Below, piece by piece: positions 6,332 through 6,391 of a DNA stretch of 6,391 nucleotides. The notes below the pieces were generated by a model. That model searched no databases and had not been told where the DNA came from. It worked only from the letters and a program-made list of their open reading frames with translations. The stretch is from the NCBI GenBank assembly GCA_903833025.1, contig CAILDT010000905.1:1-6391 (forward strand), given 5' to 3'. The DNA is from an uncultured Bacteroidota bacterium. GTDB lineage: Bacteria > Bacteroidota > Bacteroidia > 2-12-FULL-35-15. Every line of letters begins with the position of its first letter. Positions within the stretch are counted from its first letter, which is position 1. Position numbers and translations under genes: made by a program.

Positions 6332-6364
6332 TTTATTTATTTTTTTGTTTTTAAAATTTAAGTC

Positions 6365-6372
6365 GAAAAGTA
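6365..6372 (-). promoter_or_regulatory. possible -7 box of the 554-residue protein gene
   Basis: On the minus strand this reads TACTTTTC, one base off the TAnnTTTG consensus, about 33 nt upstream of the ATG. A -33 element would fall at or beyond the window edge and cannot be checked. The leader between box and ATG is A/T-only for most of its length. Confidence 0.3.
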
Positions 6373-6391
6373 GTATTATTATTGAGATCGG

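Overview
The window most likely comes from a low-GC member of the Bacteroidota (Flavobacteria, Cytophagia or Chitinophagales type). The evidence is AT-rich DNA with A-rich leaders instead of clear Shine-Dalgarno sites, promoter-like elements of the Bacteroidota form (TTTG about 20 nt upstream of TAnnTTTG), a 91-residue HU protein, and several exported or membrane proteins of a kind common in this phylum. I see no mobile element, tRNA, rRNA or CRISPR array. The DNA looks chromosomal.

Layout: (1) 1-971, minus strand: the N-terminal 323 codons of a large multi-spanning membrane protein of the YfhO family, cut by the window edge. (2) 972-1127: a divergent intergenic region with a good -7 box for the YfhO gene, a 16-nt palindrome and a 13-nt direct repeat. 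(3) 1128-4127, plus strand: a tight three-gene set made of an ECF sigma factor, a 563-residue protein with one N-terminal membrane helix, and a 222-residue exported protein. A 19-codon mini-ORF fits exactly between the first two genes. (4) 4128-4313: an intergenic region with a promoter for the next gene. (5) 4314-4589: an HU-family nucleoid protein gene, followed by a strong bidirectional terminator. (6) 4667-6331, minus strand: a 554-residue exported protein of unknown function, convergent with the HU gene.

The most interesting part is the sigma-factor operon. The sigma gene is not followed by a recognisable anti-sigma factor of the zinc (HxxxCxxC) or FecR type. It is followed by a protein with a short basic cytoplasmic tail, one membrane helix and a large periplasmic part (two beta-rich domains on either side of a charged coiled coil), then by a small exported protein. 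My inference is an envelope-signalling module in which the tail of the 563-residue protein holds or releases the sigma factor. The sequence alone cannot prove this. The HU gene and the two minus-strand genes look like ordinary housekeeping or envelope genes without an obvious functional link to the module.
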